Below, in pieces: positions 18,916 to 28,624 of a DNA stretch of 64,000 nucleotides. This stretch comes from Affinundibacterium seohonense (GTDB lineage Bacteria > Pseudomonadota > Gammaproteobacteria > Burkholderiales > Burkholderiaceae_D). Position numbers and translations under genes: made by a program. Numbering within the stretch: the stretch's first letter is position 1; every line of letters begins with the position of its first letter. A model generated the notes under the pieces. That model ran no database searches, was not told the origin of the DNA, and saw only the letters and a program-made list of their open reading frames with translations. The DNA lies in the NCBI RefSeq assembly GCF_014284305.1, contig NZ_JACOFW010000004.1, positions 124,001-188,000 on the forward strand. The letters run 5' to 3'.

Positions 18916-19815
18916 TTAACGCAGAGTGCGATTAAATAAATCCAAGGTGCGTTGCCAAGACAATTTGGCGGCAGCCTGATCAAAACGTGGTGTCGTGTCA
19001 TTATTAAAGCCGTGCTCCACGCCTTCATACACAAAGCCTTGATATTTCACACCAGCGGCTTTTAATGCCTCTTCATACTTAGGCCAGCCAGCCACAAGGC
19101 GTTCATCTTTGCTCGCATGATGTACCAGTACTTCGGCTTTGATATTGGCGACAGCATCGAGAGCTGGCGCGCCGCCATAATAGGGAACTGCGGCAGACAG
19201 ATCGGGAATTTTTGTCGCAAGAAAGTTAGCGATCGCACCGCCATAACAGAATCCAACCACACCGACTTTGCCATTGCCGCCAGCAATCGTTTTTAAGACG
19301 CCCGCAGCAGTGAGAAAATCTTCGCGTGTCTTCGCCTGATCTAATTTTGGAAACAGTTCGCGAGCCTTGTCTTCTGTGCCAGGATAGCCACCGAGTGGGA
19401 ATAAAGCATCGGGCGCAAAGGCGATGAAATTGTCTAAGGCAACACGACGTGCAACATCTTCGATATGCGGATTCAAACCACGATTTTCGTGCACCACCAA
19501 TACGGTTGGTAAGGGGCCTTTAGCATTAGCAGGTTTAACTAAGTAACCGCGCAATGTGCCGTAGCCGTTGGGTGATGGGTACTCAACATAGCTTGCAATA
19601 ATACGTGCATCATCCGGCTTAATTTGCTGCGCCTGAGCAAAGTTTGGGCTTAGGGCCAACAACAAACCTTCGGCAGTCATGGCACCAGCGGCATACTTGC
19701 CAGCTGAACTCAAGAACCCTCGACGATCGATCCCGCCATGTACATACTGATCAAATAACTGTAGTACTTCGGGATGAAAATCTTTGGCACTTTGTTTGGG
19801 AAATTCTTGTGACAT
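18916..19815 (-). CDS. dienelactone hydrolase-family protein with twin-arginine signal
   Basis: The product is 299 aa. The alpha/beta hydrolase triad is visible: Cys190 in GFCYGG, Asp237 in SKDERL and His268 in EHGF. An N-terminal DRRGFLSSAG (30-39) followed by a hydrophobic stretch to AQAQ is a Tat-type export signal, placed after an unusual 30-residue leader. The family hydrolyses dienelactone-like or other ester substrates. Many exported members have no known substrate. It has a good AGGAGAG ribosome site and stands alone, convergent with the amidohydrolase. Confidence 0.87.
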   Translation of the reverse strand: MSQEFPKQSAKDFHPEVLQLFDQYVHGGIDRRGFLSSAGKYAAGAMTAEGLLLALSPNFAQAQQIKPDDARIIASYVEYPSPNGYGTLRGYLVKPANAKGPLPTVLVVHENRGLNPHIEDVARRVALDNFIAFAPDALFPLGGYPGTEDKARELFPKLDQAKTREDFLTAAGVLKTIAGGNGKVGVVGFCYGGAIANFLATKIPDLSAAVPYYGGAPALDAVANIKAEVLVHHASKDERLVAGWPKYEEALKAAGVKYQGFVYEGVEHGFNNDTTPRFDQAAAKLSWQRTLDLFNRTLR

Positions 19816-20021
19816 TCTTGCTCTCCTCGTTAGTGTTCGTATGGTTTGTTGAACGCGATGGTTTGCTCGCGCTCGTTACAATACACAGAAACATTCAAGC
19901 TTGCTTGAGAGTATGTAGAAAATGTTGGCGAATATGAAAAAGTCGACATCATCACGCTGGATTTGATGTCGACTTTGTTGGTCGTTATCCGAACTTTACC
20001 AAGTGCTAAAGCATGAAAAGT

Positions 20022-21932
20022 TTAGGGAAGCTGTAGCGCTTTGGCGATCTGTTTCCAATTGATATATTTAAAATTTTGTGCTCCATCTGGTAGATGTTTA
20101 TGGCCATCTTGTACCACCAAAATGCCATCTTCATAGCCTGTCCCAAAACTCGCAGAGCTCACTTCTAAACCATCCGTCTCTGAGCTACCGTCTATGCCTT
20201 TCTCAATATTGAAACCAATACGAAATTTTCCGCGATAGCGAAATGGTGCTTGTGCATCGTAGATGACATAGCTATTGTCGCCTTGGCTGGACACCACAAG
20301 GTAGGTCTCTTTCTTACCGTGATACAGCGCTAGGCCTTCGACATCCGCATGTAGCTGTTCCCCGACTTTGGCGATGAGTTTTAGCGGGCTCGCCTGCATC
20401 ACATCGGCATTGGTCAACCACACACCACGCTTTTCTTCACCGATGAATAGACGTGCATTTTTGTCGTCCACGACACAACCTTCTGGTTGTGTTGCAATCT
20501 TCATCTGTCGTAACTGTGTGCCCTGATATGCGCTATTCTTACGCTCTATGCGCCAGTGTTGTACCACGCCATCTTTGTCATTCACAAAGGCTTCTAGCCC
20601 ACCACGACTAGGTTGATATAAACAAGTGCCGTAAATATCTTTTAGGCCTGTTGCAATGCGGCTGACTTCGCGTACAGAGCCATTTTGATCAATGTCAAAG
20701 ATGACTAAACTATGGTCGTCACGTTGGGTCGCGATAGCGATATCGCTGACACCATCTTGCCACTGAATTTGCTGACGTACATCGACGTTATTCAGACGAC
20801 CGACTTCCAGTAATTGGGTTTGCTTACCTTGCATATCATAGACCAGCAATCCCTGTTTTTTGTTCGTGCCAAGAATGCGGCTCTGTTGACTATCAAGCGG
20901 GTGACGCCAGATCGCTGGATCATCGGCTGCGTCGCCGAGGCGACTCATTTCCTCGGTTTGAGCTTGGGGAAGTAGAACAGGGATAGCTGCAGTTACGGGC
21001 GATACTTTGCTTGCGAGGCTAGTGATCGCAATCCAAGTCTTTTTACTATCATCGCGTAGGAATAAGTTTCGTTTTCCTGGCGTGTCAACTGAACGCAGAA
21101 TGCCTGCTTTCTGAGGCCAAGCGGCATGTGTTTTTTTAGAAAATTGTTTGTTAATCTTCCAATCTTGTTTTGCTGATGTTGATGTCGATAACGAGATGTT
21201 GCTGCCCGCAGCATCGAGTATCGCAATGCCGTTTTGCATCGCGTGTATTGCATGAGCACCATGTTGCAATCGTCCGTATGGCTGACGCAATTCTACTGCA
21301 CCACGTGCGGCATGACTTTCTGATTGCGCAGCGTATGCCCACACACCAAAATCTTCTTCGTTCACATATAAGGTCTCGGTGCGGTCATCGACTTCACAGG
21401 ATTTTGCGTTGGCTGGTAATGCGAGGTTCCGCACTAAGCGTGCTTGATTGTCTTCTAAGATCCACTGTTGCGCGTGGCCACTTTTTGCAATGACGAATAG
21501 ATGCATAAGCTGCTGTTGATCGCGATATAGGCAACTGGACTCTAGCGCACTGGTAGCTGCAGGTAGCGACGTCTGTAATTGAAACTGTGCTTGTTGAATG
21601 CGAATCGGCAAGACATTTTGTGTGTCGCTATCAATTAAAGCGGCAAGCGCATAATTTGCGCTTTCGCGCACATCAAACTGTTTTGCACGCACTTTCATAG
21701 AAGTGAGCTCTACACCACTTGCTGATAATAGTCGTAAAGATTTTTTGTCCAAAATCAACCAGTCACCATTATTCAGTTGGCGAAAATCTAAGGATGATTT
21801 TACAAATTCAGGTAGTGTAGGCGCTGGTGAATTGGCACTTGAGGTATTGACCGTCAGTGCTGTCGTAATCAGCATGGCTGCGCACAGCGTGCGTTGCCAT
21901 TGTTGTGAATGTGTTTTCTTTTGGGTTTGCAT
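20022..21932 (-). CDS. beta-propeller phytase (3-phytase)
   Basis: The product is 636 aa with a signal peptide (cut near ANS-APT). The C-terminal half (about 325-630) is a typical beta-propeller phytase: DDPAIWRHP, ILGTNKKQGLLVYD, GRLNNVDVRQ and DVEGLALYHGKKETYLVVSS carry the calcium and phosphate ligands. The N-terminal half is a second, diverged propeller domain, as in dual-domain phytases. The enzyme releases phosphate from phytate outside the cytoplasm using calcium. It lies downstream of the TonB receptor gene on the same strand, which fits a phytate or phosphorylated inositol uptake pair. Confidence 0.88.
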   Translation of the reverse strand: MQTQKKTHSQQWQRTLCAAMLITTALTVNTSSANSPAPTLPEFVKSSLDFRQLNNGDWLILDKKSLRLLSASGVELTSMKVRAKQFDVRESANYALAALIDSDTQNVLPIRIQQAQFQLQTSLPAATSALESSCLYRDQQQLMHLFVIAKSGHAQQWILEDNQARLVRNLALPANAKSCEVDDRTETLYVNEEDFGVWAYAAQSESHAARGAVELRQPYGRLQHGAHAIHAMQNGIAILDAAGSNISLSTSTSAKQDWKINKQFSKKTHAAWPQKAGILRSVDTPGKRNLFLRDDSKKTWIAITSLASKVSPVTAAIPVLLPQAQTEEMSRLGDAADDPAIWRHPLDSQQSRILGTNKKQGLLVYDMQGKQTQLLEVGRLNNVDVRQQIQWQDGVSDIAIATQRDDHSLVIFDIDQNGSVREVSRIATGLKDIYGTCLYQPSRGGLEAFVNDKDGVVQHWRIERKNSAYQGTQLRQMKIATQPEGCVVDDKNARLFIGEEKRGVWLTNADVMQASPLKLIAKVGEQLHADVEGLALYHGKKETYLVVSSQGDNSYVIYDAQAPFRYRGKFRIGFNIEKGIDGSSETDGLEVSSASFGTGYEDGILVVQDGHKHLPDGAQNFKYINWKQIAKALQLP

Positions 21933-22045
21933 AGCGAAACAGTATTCTTGAAAAATGTTATCTATTCAGACTCTATTGGAGAACGACTTTTTGTTAAACA
22001 AGAAGTCGATCATAAAACCTAAATAGTCACGAAAAGTCTCGATGA

Positions 22046-22081
22046 CCGAATCGTAGGCGTTGCAGCGATGCTGCGATTCGG
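22046..22081 (-). promoter_or_regulatory. hairpin between the TonB receptor and phytase genes
   Basis: CCGAATCG (22046-22053) pairs perfectly with CGATTCGG (22074-22081), and an inner GCAGC/GCTGC pairing extends the structure. No T-run follows on the - strand, so it is more likely an mRNA-processing or attenuation hairpin than a terminator. It could set lower phytase expression relative to the receptor. Confidence 0.5.
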
Positions 22082-22126
22082 CCGGCGCTGACTAACAATA
22101 AGACGCTTGTTATGAATATCTGTCAG

Positions 22127-24712
22127 TTAAAAGTTGATTTTCAAACTCGCTTTGTACGTACGTCCATATTGCTCATATTGGGCGTTGAGTGACTTATTAC
22201 CCAGATACACATAGTAGATTTCATTGTTGAGATTGTTCGCTTCAAACACGACTTGATAGCGGCGATTAATTTGGTAAGACAATGAGAAATCGAGCTGCTT
22301 CTGGGTATCGACCATACGATCCTGATCAGTCGCCAGAATGTCTGACCCTAATTCCAAAAGATAAGGTGACTTATAGTTGAGTGCCAGACGCGTACTAATC
22401 GCACCATCTTCGTAACCTAACATCAAGTTGCCAACGCGGTCGGATTGCCCCGGTAGTTTAATGCTACGGGTCTTGTAGCTATTGCTGGCTTTGTCGAAAC
22501 GTCCAATGCTAGCGTCAGATTGACTCAAGCTCAGGTTGGCAGAAAAAATCAAATGATTGAACGGTGCTGGCAGCATGCGTAAAGATTGGCTATACCCGAG
22601 TTCAATACCTTGTACTTTAGCCTTATCACCATTGGCATAACTAATCGCACTGGTGTAACCGGTCCACGGTGTAGTGCCAGCCAGATTGGTGGTGTAGGTG
22701 AAGTTCTTGATATCTTTATGGAACAGATAGGCCGATACACTGCCATCGTCTTGCAAGCGGCGTTCGATACCAAAGTCGAGGTTGCTTGCTTTCATAGGAT
22801 TGAGCAGAGGATTGCCAATCTGCGCTTCGGTGCTGCTAATCATATTAATCCCGGGTGCCAGTTGACTAAAATTGGCACGCACCACGGCATTCGTCCACGC
22901 TGCACGCAAACTAGTTTTGGCATCGACATCGTAGCGACCTTGTAGCGTCGGCAACCAATTATTGTATGAACGTGAACTTTGATTTGGCGTGGCGACACCA
23001 GCGACAATCTTATTCCCAGAAGCATCGAATTGCGTGCGTTCTAATCGTGTTCCGACCAATATGCTAAAGTTCTCAGCATGAAAACCATTTTGAATATAGG
23101 CTGCATCAATGTTTTCATCCATAGAGAAATCATTGATCGCTGATTCTACTGTCGAACGGGCAGCGGCGCGATTCGCACCCGAGACGCGAGCACGCAATGC
23201 CACAGGGTCTAATCTCGAACCGATACGTCCTAGTGGATAATCGACTTCTTGACCAACAAAAGATGACATCGAAGTTGGACCGGCACCCCAATAATTTGCT
23301 GCGCTCGTACTGCTGCTAAAGGCAAATTGATCCGTGTCATTTTTCTTGTTGCGCTGACTGGTCTTGAGTCCGAATTTCAATTTCGCATCCCAATCGCCGA
23401 GATCGAAGGTTTTACCGAGATCAACGCGGGCATGATGTTCTTTGTCGTCAGAAAAACGAGTCTGAAAGGTCAATGCATTCAAGGCGAATTTGCTAGCATC
23501 GTAGGCGCTGGCTGGCGCGTTGAGTTTTGGTAAATTCGTTTGTGTGAAGCTGATGTCGTTGAAATTGGACGTGCCACGGAAGCGTGCATCGTTCAGCGCA
23601 TCTGGCGTGTCATCAGAAGCGGTGCTTTGCGCAATATTCGCTTCGAGCTTCCAACCTTGTATGTGTTGCTCTGTACCCAATAAGAGTGAGGTGATTTCTT
23701 GTGTGTATTTGCGTTGACGTAAACGACGTTCTAATCGTGCAGTTGCAGGTACGCTTTCAGTTAAGGCACCGCCGCTGACATTACTTACGGTTAGGCGATC
23801 ACGTACTTCGTCATCACTAAATTTACTCATAAAACTGCGCATGAAATAACTGCTCTCAGTATTTGGTCGCCAATCTAAATTGAGTGCAAATGCTTGACGT
23901 TCACGCACTGGCAAATAGTCGCGCAATTCGAGGCCAGACAAACGACCATTGCTCCATGCGCCGCCAGTCTCCAAATTATCGGAGCCGAATTCGCGCTTCT
24001 CCATGCTTAAACCAGCGGCAATGCCGAACTTGCCATCGAGCAGACGATCGGCAAATAAGAGTCCGACGTTGGGACTAGTTTTTTTGATGTTTTCATCATA
24101 GCTGACACCTGCATTCAAGGACATCACTTGCTGTGGTAAGTCGAAGCCGGTGAGTGCTTTTACCTCGACCGTGGCACCGAGTGAATTGGCATCCATATCT
24201 GGACGCAAAGTTTTGATGACTTCCAGAGTGCGGATAATTCCTGACGGCAGCACGTCGAGCGCAACCGCACGGCGGCTCGCTTCTGCTGAAGGCACCAGTG
24301 CACCATTGATCGTGATGGCATTTAAATCTGGCCCTAAGCCACGCACGGTGATGTAGCGTCCTTCACCTTGATCACGTTGCACGGAGACGCCAGGTAAACG
24401 CGCCAACGCCTCTGCTGCATTTTTGTCAGGTAAAGCACCGATGTCATCACTGCTAATGACGCTGACGATGTTGTCGGCTTTTTCTTGTATCTCTAAAGCT
24501 TTACGCATACTTGCACGTTGACCGGTGATGGTGACACTTTGCGGCTCATAGGCAATTGTGCCACCCATAGTCGTTTGCGTCTGTGCTTGTGCTTGCATCA
24601 TGCAGAGTACGCCGAAGCTAATTGCGCTGACTTTGCCAAGTATCGCGGCATTGTTGGATGGGCGTACACGTTTTGCGGTGGGAACTGAATACAAGTTGGT
24701 TTTATGTTTCAT
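22127..24712 (-). CDS. TonB-dependent outer-membrane receptor
   Basis: The product is 861 aa. An N-terminal signal and SITGQRASMRKALEIQEKAD-type TonB box region lead into the plug (PDKNAAEALARLPGVSVQRD, then ITVRGLGPDLNAITING), followed by a 22-strand-type barrel ending in KASLKINF with terminal Phe. The plug and barrel style matches the Xanthomonas/Caulobacter-type TonB receptor group, often linked to carbohydrates or phosphorylated substrates. The phytase gene follows 194 bp downstream on the same strand. I infer that the pair imports phytate or its products. The real start may be the ATG at 24712 or a downstream Met. Confidence 0.9.
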   Translation of the reverse strand: MKHKTNLYSVPTAKRVRPSNNAAILGKVSAISFGVLCMMQAQAQTQTTMGGTIAYEPQSVTITGQRASMRKALEIQEKADNIVSVISSDDIGALPDKNAAEALARLPGVSVQRDQGEGRYITVRGLGPDLNAITINGALVPSAEASRRAVALDVLPSGIIRTLEVIKTLRPDMDANSLGATVEVKALTGFDLPQQVMSLNAGVSYDENIKKTSPNVGLLFADRLLDGKFGIAAGLSMEKREFGSDNLETGGAWSNGRLSGLELRDYLPVRERQAFALNLDWRPNTESSYFMRSFMSKFSDDEVRDRLTVSNVSGGALTESVPATARLERRLRQRKYTQEITSLLLGTEQHIQGWKLEANIAQSTASDDTPDALNDARFRGTSNFNDISFTQTNLPKLNAPASAYDASKFALNALTFQTRFSDDKEHHARVDLGKTFDLGDWDAKLKFGLKTSQRNKKNDTDQFAFSSSTSAANYWGAGPTSMSSFVGQEVDYPLGRIGSRLDPVALRARVSGANRAAARSTVESAINDFSMDENIDAAYIQNGFHAENFSILVGTRLERTQFDASGNKIVAGVATPNQSSRSYNNWLPTLQGRYDVDAKTSLRAAWTNAVVRANFSQLAPGINMISSTEAQIGNPLLNPMKASNLDFGIERRLQDDGSVSAYLFHKDIKNFTYTTNLAGTTPWTGYTSAISYANGDKAKVQGIELGYSQSLRMLPAPFNHLIFSANLSLSQSDASIGRFDKASNSYKTRSIKLPGQSDRVGNLMLGYEDGAISTRLALNYKSPYLLELGSDILATDQDRMVDTQKQLDFSLSYQINRRYQVVFEANNLNNEIYYVYLGNKSLNAQYEQYGRTYKASLKINF

Positions 24713-25252
24713 GATGGACGGGCTTGTTGAGAGGATGGAAAAGCCCGCAGTCTAGGAGTCAAATGTGTCAGTTGCGTTACAGCGGATTTTTGATTGCAGC
24801 GCTAAGTCTGGTTTTCAAGCTATTTGATAATGTTGTCTCTATTTTTTTGAGCTGAAATGACCATCTGCCCGTATCCGTGATTCTGTGGAATATGCCTAGA
24901 CTAGGCGTGAATTGCACCGACATCTTTTGTCTGTAGTGGAGTGATCGACTGATGCAATGTAATAATCCAAGAGACCTCTGCACAAGCTACTACGCGACCG
25001 AATTTTGAATCTGCGTTGCTCGCTGTGCCTTAGCACAGGTGCGCCTCTCGTTCCAAACTTCGACCGCTCGCTATAGTTGTGCAGAGTTCTCTCCCATGCA
25101 ATCTTTTGTGAGCTGTTTGCACCTGTGTTGTTTTATTCTGCAGTTTGTTAAGTGAACAGATAATTTGCGGCGATGTCATTTTCTCGTCATACACAAGGTT
25201 TACTCTCGCGCGATTCGTCCAGATTGGATGCTCATCGTCCTTCATTGTCTTT
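24713..25252. other. intergenic region between divergent TonB receptor and GGDEF genes
   Basis: These 540 bp hold the MITE-like element at 24971-25091 and no convincing gene. The left half must contain the TonB receptor promoter on the - strand. Confidence 0.6.
24971..25091. mobile_element. MITE-like element with 15-bp terminal inverted repeats
   Basis: The ends GAGACCTCTGCACAA (24971-24985) and, inverted, GAGAACTCTGCACAA (25077-25091) match at 14 of 15 positions. Between them is an internal hairpin (CTGTGC CTTA GCACAG). The element is 121 bp and has no coding capacity. Terminal inverted repeats starting GAGACC resemble those of some IS5-type elements. No target-site duplication is evident, so the insertion is old or the family does not make one. 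Confidence 0.65.
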
Positions 25253-26179
25253 ATGATGCTATCTCTCCATAAAACGCCACTCGCCTTATTATTGCTCACG
25301 ACACTCGTGACATTTTTAGCTTACAGCACCGTCGGTATTGCAAAACCATTGGATACCATACAGTGGCTTGATGTCATTGCAGAAGGCGGCACCGCCTTGA
25401 TGGCTGGCTTGTGGCTATTGATGACGCTCAGCAGCAGACCACGCGGCAAAGTTACGTACTTATTAGCGGCTGGCATGGGATTGATTATGCTAGGCGCTTG
25501 GTCTGATTGTATGGATGAGTTTTATCGGGTTGGCAAAGAACAAGGCTGGGATCACTGGTTAGAAGCCATATTTACCTTGGGCGGCATGTTGGTATTGACA
25601 GCTGGATTGTACTTTTGGCGGCATGAACAACTTTCACTGAATCAGCATTTGCAAAAACGTGAACGATTGTTCCGCGATCATCGTGCCTTTGATCGTCTCA
25701 CGCAATTAGTGGATGCAAATTATCTTCGTCGCCTGATCGCGATGGAGCAGGAGCGTCATCCTCAAGTATCGAATTGCGTTGCGCTGTTGGATATTAATTC
25801 CTTCCATGTATTGAATCGCGATCACGGTGTGGCAGAGGGAGATCGCGCCTTGCAAGCGGTCGCCCACATGCTATTACTGAATTTATCCAATCAAGATGTG
25901 TTGTGTCGCTACGCTGGAGATCGATTTGCGATTTATATGCCGGCGATCACGATTGCCGACGCTCAGAAAAAAATTGACCATTTATGCACGATGGTGGCGC
26001 AGATGCATTTCTACGCGCAGAACCAACAAGTCCAGATCAGCTTGCGTGCTGTATGCAGCGAGGCACTTGAGGAACTAGATGTATTGCTGGCACGTTTAGA
26101 GCCATTAGATCAAAAAGCTGTGTTCAGTGAAGCCACAGAAACGGTAGTCAGGCTGTCGCCCACCACCGTCTACAGCTAG
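25253..26179 (+). CDS. membrane protein with degenerate GGDEF domain
   Basis: From ATG 25253 the product is 308 aa. Four hydrophobic segments (about 5-25, 42-60, 70-87, 100-117) form a membrane input domain, followed by a GGDEF-like domain (about 140-300). The active-site loop reads AGDRF (221-225) instead of GGDEF, and ALLDINSFHVLNRDHG keeps the metal/GTP-loop outline. A diguanylate cyclase activity is therefore unlikely; a regulatory or c-di-GMP-sensing role is possible. An upstream in-frame start at 25145 exists but has no ribosome site. The AraC-type gene follows 15 nt downstream. Confidence 0.75.
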   Translation: MMLSLHKTPLALLLLTTLVTFLAYSTVGIAKPLDTIQWLDVIAEGGTALMAGLWLLMTLSSRPRGKVTYLLAAGMGLIMLGAWSDCMDEFYRVGKEQGWDHWLEAIFTLGGMLVLTAGLYFWRHEQLSLNQHLQKRERLFRDHRAFDRLTQLVDANYLRRLIAMEQERHPQVSNCVALLDINSFHVLNRDHGVAEGDRALQAVAHMLLLNLSNQDVLCRYAGDRFAIYMPAITIADAQKKIDHLCTMVAQMHFYAQNQQVQISLRAVCSEALEELDVLLARLEPLDQKAVFSEATETVVRLSPTTVYS

Positions 26180-26194
26180 ATCGTCGGTACCCAC

Positions 26195-27226
26195 GTGCGC
26201 TATTTTTCCAGTAACGAAGCTTGTCTGTTTGCCCAGCATCACACGATGCTGGCATGGCAGAGCGCGCAGCGTTTTGAAGTTGATTTGGATGGCGCGCGTA
26301 AGGCGAGCAAATTGTGTGCTGATGATTTTAGTCAGCCAGAACGCAAGATCAGCCCCGAACAATACTTAGCGCTATTGCAGTATTTGGCGCAGTATCTAGC
26401 GCGTCATTCCCAAAGTAAAGACATCAGCTTTGCGCTAGGTCAGCACATGTTGCCAGGGCATTATGGCAGTGCTAGTCAAGCCCTATTGCACGCCAAAAAT
26501 TTACGTCAGGCTTTGCAGATACTCGTGCAATTTCAATCATCATTGTGTCCGTTGCTAACACCCAGGGTGAAAGAAGAAAATGGGCAAATGATTTTGTATT
26601 GGATGGATCAATGGGGTGCGCCAGGTCTATTGCCGTTTTTGGTCGAGAAGCACATGACTGCGGTAACGGCGATGTGCCGCTGGCTGAGTGAGCAACGACT
26701 GCCGTGGCGGTACTGTTTTAACCGTAGTCGCGCAGCGCATATCGAGCAGCATCAAGTCCACCTAGGGCATGACTTGCGTTTTGATTGCTACCTCGATGCG
26801 ATGATTATTCCCAGTGACTACTTAGATATCCCATGGCCACGCGCCAACGCCGTCAGCGCCGAGCAAGCGATTGCGCAAGCGAATGCAGAATTGGCGCAAC
26901 AAGCACCCGTGCAAAGTATTATTCCGCAACTATATGACTACCTAGCGGCGAACTTGCGATGTACACCTAGCTTAGAAAAAGCAGCTCACCATTTTGACTG
27001 CAGCATTGCCACCTTCAAACGTCACCTAGCCAGACACGGCACACACTTTCAAGCGGAACTAGATCAAGTTCGCACGCACATGGCGCTTTACCTATTTCAT
27101 TTTCAATCTATGGATAACGAAGGCGTTGCTGCTTATCTTGGTTTTCATGATGCAACGAATTTTCGTCGTTCATTTAAACGCTGGACTGGGCGGACGCCTA
27201 GTTTGTTGCGTTTGGCTTTGGAGTAG
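26195..27226 (+). CDS. AraC-family transcriptional regulator
   Basis: The product is 343 aa from a GTG start. The N-terminal domain (about 20-210) has the arabinose-binding-like fold seen in OruR/ArgR-type AraC regulators. The C-terminal helix-turn-helix (about 250-340) ends in [20 protein letters not shown], the usual second recognition region. It starts 15 nt after the degenerate GGDEF gene, so the two are probably co-transcribed and may form one signalling unit. The effector and targets are unknown. Confidence 0.85.
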   Translation: MRYFSSNEACLFAQHHTMLAWQSAQRFEVDLDGARKASKLCADDFSQPERKISPEQYLALLQYLAQYLARHSQSKDISFALGQHMLPGHYGSASQALLHAKNLRQALQILVQFQSSLCPLLTPRVKEENGQMILYWMDQWGAPGLLPFLVEKHMTAVTAMCRWLSEQRLPWRYCFNRSRAAHIEQHQVHLGHDLRFDCYLDAMIIPSDYLDIPWPRANAVSAEQAIAQANAELAQQAPVQSIIPQLYDYLAANLRCTPSLEKAAHHFDCSIATFKRHLARHGTHFQAELDQVRTHMALYLFHFQSMDNEGVAAYLGFHDATNFRRSFKRWTGRTPSLLRLALE

Positions 27227-27310
27227 TGTTAGATCGATCATTGACGATCAAAAAACGTATAAGCAAACGCGAAATCATTCGTTTTCAAATCTTACTCGCA
27301 TCTTTAATCT

Positions 27311-27343
27311 CCACACATCGATTTATTAATTATCTGTGTGGAG
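27311..27343 (+). promoter_or_regulatory. hairpin covering the ribosome site of sbp
   Basis: CCACACA (27311-27317) pairs with TGTGTGG (27335-27341) around a 17-nt AT-rich loop. The right arm includes the first bases of the Shine-Dalgarno GGAG (27340-27343), 8 nt before the sbp ATG. Folding would limit translation. Confidence 0.45.
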
Positions 27344-27351
27344 ATCAAAAA

Positions 27352-28359
27352 ATGAAGTTACTGAAAACCCTAGCTTGCGCTTTCACAATTGGCGCAGCAG
27401 CTCTGACACCATTCGCGTTGGCTGCAGACGTCACATTACTCAATGTCTCCTATGATCCAACCCGTGAGTTATACCAAGATGTAAATGCGGGGTTCGCTAA
27501 ACTTTGGCAAGCCAAAACAGGAGATAAACTGAGCATTAAACAATCCCATGGTGGTTCAGGAAAACAAGCACGCGCGGTGATTGATGGCTTGGATGCCGAT
27601 GTGTTGACACTGGCTTTAGCCTACGACATTGACGCGGTTGCAGAGAAAGGCTTGCTCGATAAAGCTTGGCAAAAACGCCTTGCGCATAATGCTTCGCCTT
27701 ATACATCGACAATCGTATTTTTGGTACGTAAAGGAAATCCGAAAGGAATTAAAGATTGGAACGATTTGGTGAAGCCGGGCGTTGCTGTGATTACGCCGAA
27801 TCCAAAAACCTCTGGCGGGGCGCGCTGGAATTATTTGGCGGCTTGGGGTTACGCGTTGAAACAAAAGGCTGGGACGAATGCGAGTGCCAAAGATTTTGTC
27901 CAGAAGTTATTTAAAAATGTGCCCGTATTGGATTCTGGCGCGCGAGGTTCTACCGTCACGTTTTCTGAGCGTGGTATCGGCGATGTTTTGATTACTTGGG
28001 AAAACGAGGCTTATCTAGCATTGAAAGAATTTGGTGCCGACAAACTACAAATCGTCACGCCGAGTTTAAGCATTTTGGCGGAGCCACCTGTGACTGTGGT
28101 GGACAAAACCGTTGATAAACGGGGTACGCGTAAAGTGGCGGAGGCGTATCTAAATCATTTGTACACTGAAGAAGCCCAAGACATCATCGGCAAACATTTT
28201 TACCGTCCTACATCTGAACGTGCCGCGAAAAAATATGCAGGTCAATTTGCAAAAGTCAGTTTGTTTAAGATTGATGAAGTATTTGGTGGTTGGACTAAGG
28301 CACAAAAAGAACATTTTTCTGATGGAGGTGTATTCGATCAAATTTATCAAGCAAAGTAA
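27352..28359 (+). CDS. sbp: sulfate/thiosulfate ABC transporter periplasmic binding protein
   Basis: I choose ATG 27352 because GGAG lies 8 nt upstream and the product then opens with a clear signal peptide (cut near ALA-ADV). The product is 335 aa, against 329 in E. coli Sbp, and the sequence matches along its length: [62 protein letters not shown] and [12 protein letters not shown]. It binds sulfate in the periplasm and delivers it to CysT-CysW-CysA. It is separated from the rest of the transport genes by a strong terminator and an EAL-type gene. Confidence 0.93.
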   Translation: MKLLKTLACAFTIGAAALTPFALAADVTLLNVSYDPTRELYQDVNAGFAKLWQAKTGDKLSIKQSHGGSGKQARAVIDGLDADVLTLALAYDIDAVAEKGLLDKAWQKRLAHNASPYTSTIVFLVRKGNPKGIKDWNDLVKPGVAVITPNPKTSGGARWNYLAAWGYALKQKAGTNASAKDFVQKLFKNVPVLDSGARGSTVTFSERGIGDVLITWENEAYLALKEFGADKLQIVTPSLSILAEPPVTVVDKTVDKRGTRKVAEAYLNHLYTEEAQDIIGKHFYRPTSERAAKKYAGQFAKVSLFKIDEVFGGWTKAQKEHFSDGGVFDQIYQAK

Positions 28360-28496
28360 CTTTCGTTTTCTTTGAGACGTAAGCGATGATTTCTACCTAA
28401 GTAAAATTTAGGCGTAAAGATAGATCGTGTTTGCCAGTCACTTTGGCCCCCAAGCAAAGGCGACGTTGAGGATTCGCGAGGATGTGTTGTTGGACG

Positions 28497-28556
28497 TATT
28501 GTTAGGCCTATTGTTAGACCTATTGTTAGACCTATTGTTAGATCTATTGTTAGAGA
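28497..28556. repeat. tandem repeat, five 12-bp units
   Basis: The unit TATTGTTAGACC occurs five times in register with small changes at the last four positions. The array is likely to vary in copy number between strains. The - strand frame across it reads as LTIG repeats but has no other coding support. Confidence 0.9.
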
Positions 28557-28598
28557 CATTATTTATCAAAACTTCCCCCCCTTTGGTTTTGACGAAGT

Positions 28599-28616
28599 GA
28601 TCAGTTTAAACTGATC
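28599..28616. promoter_or_regulatory. 18-bp perfect palindrome, possible operator
   Basis: GATCAGTTTAAACTGATC is perfectly symmetric. It lies 9 bp before the terminator hairpin and 200 bp upstream of the EAL gene. Such symmetry suits a dimeric regulator, but it could also be part of an RNA structure. Confidence 0.4.
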
Positions 28617-28624
28617 TTGGTGTT

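Noticed and set aside
24777..24983. 68-codon - strand frame next to the TonB receptor
   Set aside because: No ribosome site or motif; it lies in the receptor promoter region.
25030..25299. 89-codon - strand frame across the MITE-like element
   Set aside because: It runs through the inverted repeat and into the GGDEF gene; composition is not protein-like.
28497..28556. Possible CRISPR array
   Set aside because: Units are directly adjacent 12-mers with no spacers, so it is a simple tandem repeat.
28347..28559. 70-codon - strand frame with repeated LTIG
   Set aside because: The repeats only reflect the 12-bp tandem DNA array; there is no start signal or relative.
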